DNA from: Betaproteobacteria bacterium
GTDB taxonomy: Bacteria; Pseudomonadota; Gammaproteobacteria; Burkholderiales; CAIKXV01
DNA length: 63,952 nucleotides
Direction of reading: 5' to 3'
NCBI GenBank assembly: GCA_021298815.1
Contig: JAJTHE010000007.1
Location: 1 to 63,952 of the forward strand
The translations under genes were made by a program, and so were the position numbers. The notes beneath the pieces were generated by a model. The model had not been told where the DNA came from. It worked only from the letters and a program-made list of their open reading frames with translations, and searched no databases. This document shows, one piece after another, positions 61,637-63,952 of the stretch. The stretch's first letter is position 1. Each line of letters begins with the position of its first letter.

Positions 61637-63952
61637 ATGTCGTTTGAAGATGAATTCGCGCTCCTCTCCGGCAACCCGCCTTTCCCGTGGCAGCGCGCCT
61701 TGTTCGAGCGTCTCATCGCTCACGACATTCCACGTGCATGTGACCTGCCAACGGGACTTGGCAAGACCAGTGTGATCGCACTCTGGCTGTTGGCACTCGC
61801 CAGAAACCCGAAGTTGCCGCGACGACTGGTTTACGTGGTGAATCGGCGAACGGTTGTCGACCAAGCGACATCCGAGGCGGAGCGCCTGCGCCAGCGACTG
61901 GCTGATCCATCGGCGACTGCGTTGCGTGAAGCGTTGGCATCAATGTCAGCGGTAAGCGCCGAGAGCCCGCTCGCCATCAGCACGCTTCGCGGCGAGTTTG
62001 CTGACAACGGCGCTTGGCGCAGAGACCCGGCACGACCGGCGATCATCGTCGGAACTGTCGACATGATCGGAAGTCGACTGCTGTTCAGCGGTTATGGATG
62101 CGGGTTCCGAAGCCGACCTCTGCACGCCGGTTTCCTGGGTCAGGATGTCCTTCTGGTACATGACGAGGCGCATCTCGAGCCGGCGTTCCAGTCGCTTCTC
62201 ACTGCCATTGCGGAGGAGCAGGTGCGGAGCAATGAACCGCGCCCGATCAAGGTGCTGGCACTTTCGGCAACCAGCCGTGATGAGCCCGACTTCATGCTCG
62301 GTGCAGAGGACCTCGGTCACTCTGTCGTCAAGAAGCGGCTTCACGCCGCCAAGACCCTTCAGGTTCACGCGGTCAAGGATCGAACCGGGCTTCCCGACCT
62401 GATCGTGGCAAAGGCCAGGGAACTCAGTGGGAAGATCATCGTCTTCCTGTCTTCCGTAGATCACGCGGAAAAGTGCGCGTCGATGCTACGCAAGGTCATG
62501 AAGAGCAGCGTCGTGACCTTGACGGGCACCATGCGGGGCGCAGAGCGGGACACGCTGGTGAAGCACCCGGTATTCTCGCGCTTCCTGCCACGACCAGCCG
62601 AGGGCGTTGCGCTGCAGGATGGCACGGTCTTTCTGGTAGCAACGTCTGCAGGTGAGGTGGGCATTGACCTCTCGGCCGACCACCTGCTGACGGATCTGCC
62701 GCCGTTTGACGCCCTTGCGCAGCGGCTAGGCCGAGTCAATCGCTATGGGGAATGCGAGGCAGAGGTGCACGTCTTCTGCGAGCCGCTGGATGCACCCCGC
62801 GCAGTGAATTCTGCCGGGGGCGATGAAGGAGACGAGGACGACGCGCGCGGAGGGCGTAACGACGATTACAGCGACGCACGCTACTTCACGCTTGCGCTGC
62901 TCAAGTCCCTGCCCCCCGTCGGCGAGGATTTGCGTGACGCGTCACCCTGGGCATTACGTTCGCTTCCTCGAGAAGCGCGACTCCAAGCATCGACGCCAAG
63001 ACCCCAGATACCTCACGTCGATGAGATGCTGTTCGATCGTTGGTCCTACACCACGATGAAGGATCCTCTGCCGGGGCGTCCGGCTGTGGCTGACTGGCTT
63101 CACGGGATAGCTGAGTGGGAGCCGCCGCGCACCACCGTTGCATGGCGCTGCGAAGTGGCTTGGCTGAGCGAGGAACATCTCGGTCTTGAGACACTGGACG
63201 ATTTTCTTTGGGATTACCCGCTGCGCAGCCGCGAGACGCTCAGCGACATCACAACTCGCGTCCTCAAGCATCTCGAAAAGGTGGTGCAGCGCGACGACGA
63301 AGGAGTGTTGTCTGCATGGCTCATTCGCCATGGTGAGCCAGCTGCGTTGGTGAGACTGAGAGATCTCGTCGAGGCATATGACGCGAAACGGAACCCCTCG
63401 CTGGATGGCGCAACGGTCGTGCTGGCGCCGGCAGCAGGTGCCCTGCACGAAGGTCTGCTTGACGGTAACGCCGAGTTCGATCAGGCCGTGCGCTACGACC
63501 TTGGGCCGATGGAGGCTGAACGGCTTGTGTCCGAGTCGAAAGAGGAGCCGAACATACCTTCCGGCATGCGCCTCGTAAGGGCTGTCAAGCGCAGACTCGA
63601 GGAAGAAGATGACACGCCGGTGTGGTGGCGTCTCTACACGACTGCTGAACGAGCCGACGACGAAGGATCGCAGAGCAGCCGGAAGGAGTTGCTTCTGGAC
63701 GCGCATTTGCAGCGTACTGAGGCGTGGGCGACCCTCATTGCCCAGCGCCTCGCGCTACCCGCCCCGGAGCAAAGGGCACTGGCCCAGGCTGCCAGGGCCC
63801 ACGATCTGGGCAAACAGCGTCGGGTGTGGCAGCGGTCGATCAAGCGCTTCACGACGCCGCCGCTCGCCAAAGGACCTATGCAACCCCACCAGCTCGGCCA
63901 CTACCGCCACGAACTGGGATCGCTGCATGACGCCGCTTTCGACGGATTGAGC
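61637..63952 (+). CDS. cas3: CRISPR-associated helicase/nuclease Cas3 with C-terminal HD domain (partial)
   Basis: The gene runs open from ATG 61637 to the window end (772 codons seen), so its 3' end is missing. It is a superfamily 2 helicase: Walker A TGLGKT (39-44), YVVNRRTVVDQA, DEAH at 176-179, LSATS (209-213) and the arginine finger QRLGRVNR (362-369). An acidic linker follows (about 393-410). Near the end an HD domain appears, with AHDLGKQRRVW (H722, D723) and YRHELG (H758). A C-terminal rather than N-terminal HD is what I know of subtype I-G (formerly I-U) Cas3. Cas3 unwinds and degrades target DNA recruited by Cascade. The WYL gene upstream is a likely regulator. Confidence 0.93.
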   Translation, partial: MSFEDEFALLSGNPPFPWQRALFERLIAHDIPRACDLPTGLGKTSVIALWLLALARNPKLPRRLVYVVNRRTVVDQATSEAERLRQRLADPSATALREALASMSAVSAESPLAISTLRGEFADNGAWRRDPARPAIIVGTVDMIGSRLLFSGYGCGFRSRPLHAGFLGQDVLLVHDEAHLEPAFQSLLTAIAEEQVRSNEPRPIKVLALSATSRDEPDFMLGAEDLGHSVVKKRLHAAKTLQVHAVKDRTGLPDLIVAKARELSGKIIVFLSSVDHAEKCASMLRKVMKSSVVTLTGTMRGAERDTLVKHPVFSRFLPRPAEGVALQDGTVFLVATSAGEVGIDLSADHLLTDLPPFDALAQRLGRVNRYGECEAEVHVFCEPLDAPRAVNSAGGDEGDEDDARGGRNDDYSDARYFTLALLKSLPPVGEDLRDASPWALRSLPREARLQASTPRPQIPHVDEMLFDRWSYTTMKDPLPGRPAVADWLHGIAEWEPPRTTVAWRCEVAWLSEEHLGLETLDDFLWDYPLRSRETLSDITTRVLKHLEKVVQRDDEGVLSAWLIRHGEPAALVRLRDLVEAYDAKRNPSLDGATVVLAPAAGALHEGLLDGNAEFDQAVRYDLGPMEAERLVSESKEEPNIPSGMRLVRAVKRRLEEEDDTPVWWRLYTTAERADDEGSQSSRKELLLDAHLQRTEAWATLIAQRLALPAPEQRALAQAARAHDLGKQRRVWQRSIKRFTTPPLAKGPMQPHQLGHYRHELGSLHDAAFDGLS

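Overview
The window is GC-rich (a hand count of one ordinary coding row, 26401-26460, gives 44 G/C in 60) and packed with short, often overlapping operons. The gene content points to a betaproteobacterium, most likely Burkholderiales. The reasons are seven Bug-type periplasmic solute receptors (tripartite tricarboxylate transporter family), a DUF3460 protein, and many catabolic enzymes of the aldolase, amidase, glutathione S-transferase, FAH, AtuA and thiamine-diphosphate families. No rRNA, tRNA, replication origin, insertion sequence or CRISPR array was found.

Layout. 1-6150: a Bug receptor, an omega-amino-acid aminotransferase, a gamma-glutamyltransferase-like enzyme, a second Bug receptor, a 4-oxalocrotonate tautomerase and inorganic pyrophosphatase. 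6150-6754 is gene-free and ends in a strong terminator. 6755-9829: LVIVD-repeat protein, CobW-family GTPase and acetyltransferase. 9857-14876 is a minus-strand run of GST, intradiol dioxygenase, aldo/keto reductase, lipoprotein and a second gamma-glutamyltransferase. 14940-17886: MFS, DUF4387 and AtuA-like genes joined by 4-base overlaps. 17920-25133: FAH-family, PEP-mutase-family, HExxH metalloprotein, DUF3460, alpha/beta hydrolase, glycine-zipper, class II aldolase and DUF2062 genes.

25207-29710 is a tight cluster in which a thiamine-diphosphate enzyme is fused in frame to a Bug receptor, followed by a Nudix/metallo-beta-lactamase fusion. 29721-37622: MFS, tartrate/malate dehydrogenase, CbiX, a copper-handling cluster (DUF2946, PCu(A)C, SCO), class III alcohol dehydrogenase and EgtB. 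37774-48387: PhnD-like protein, DUF427, Bug, amidase, EamA, MazG-like, GST, two DapA-like paralogues (the second lacking the catalytic lysine), SDR, Bug, and a decayed Old Yellow Enzyme gene. 48490-53901: an overlapping Bug / metallo-hydrolase / histidine-phosphatase operon, an FrhB/BciB-like iron-sulfur protein, GST and ChaC. 53925-60323: a PP2C phosphatase with its STAS partner, Bug, SDR and KatG.

The right edge (about 60400-63952) looks different: G+C is lower (36 of 60 in row 61681-61740). It holds a WYL regulator and the start of a Cas3 helicase with a C-terminal HD domain, so a type I CRISPR-Cas locus (probably subtype I-G, formerly I-U) begins here and continues past the window.

Most other genes look like stand-alone catabolic modules in which an orphan periplasmic receptor sits beside enzymes. 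The membrane subunits TctA and TctB are absent here. The most unusual observations are the enzyme-receptor fusion, the DapA-like pair with an inactivated member, the Old Yellow Enzyme gene carrying three separate deletions, several perfect palindromes at gene ends, and the edge of the CRISPR-Cas island.
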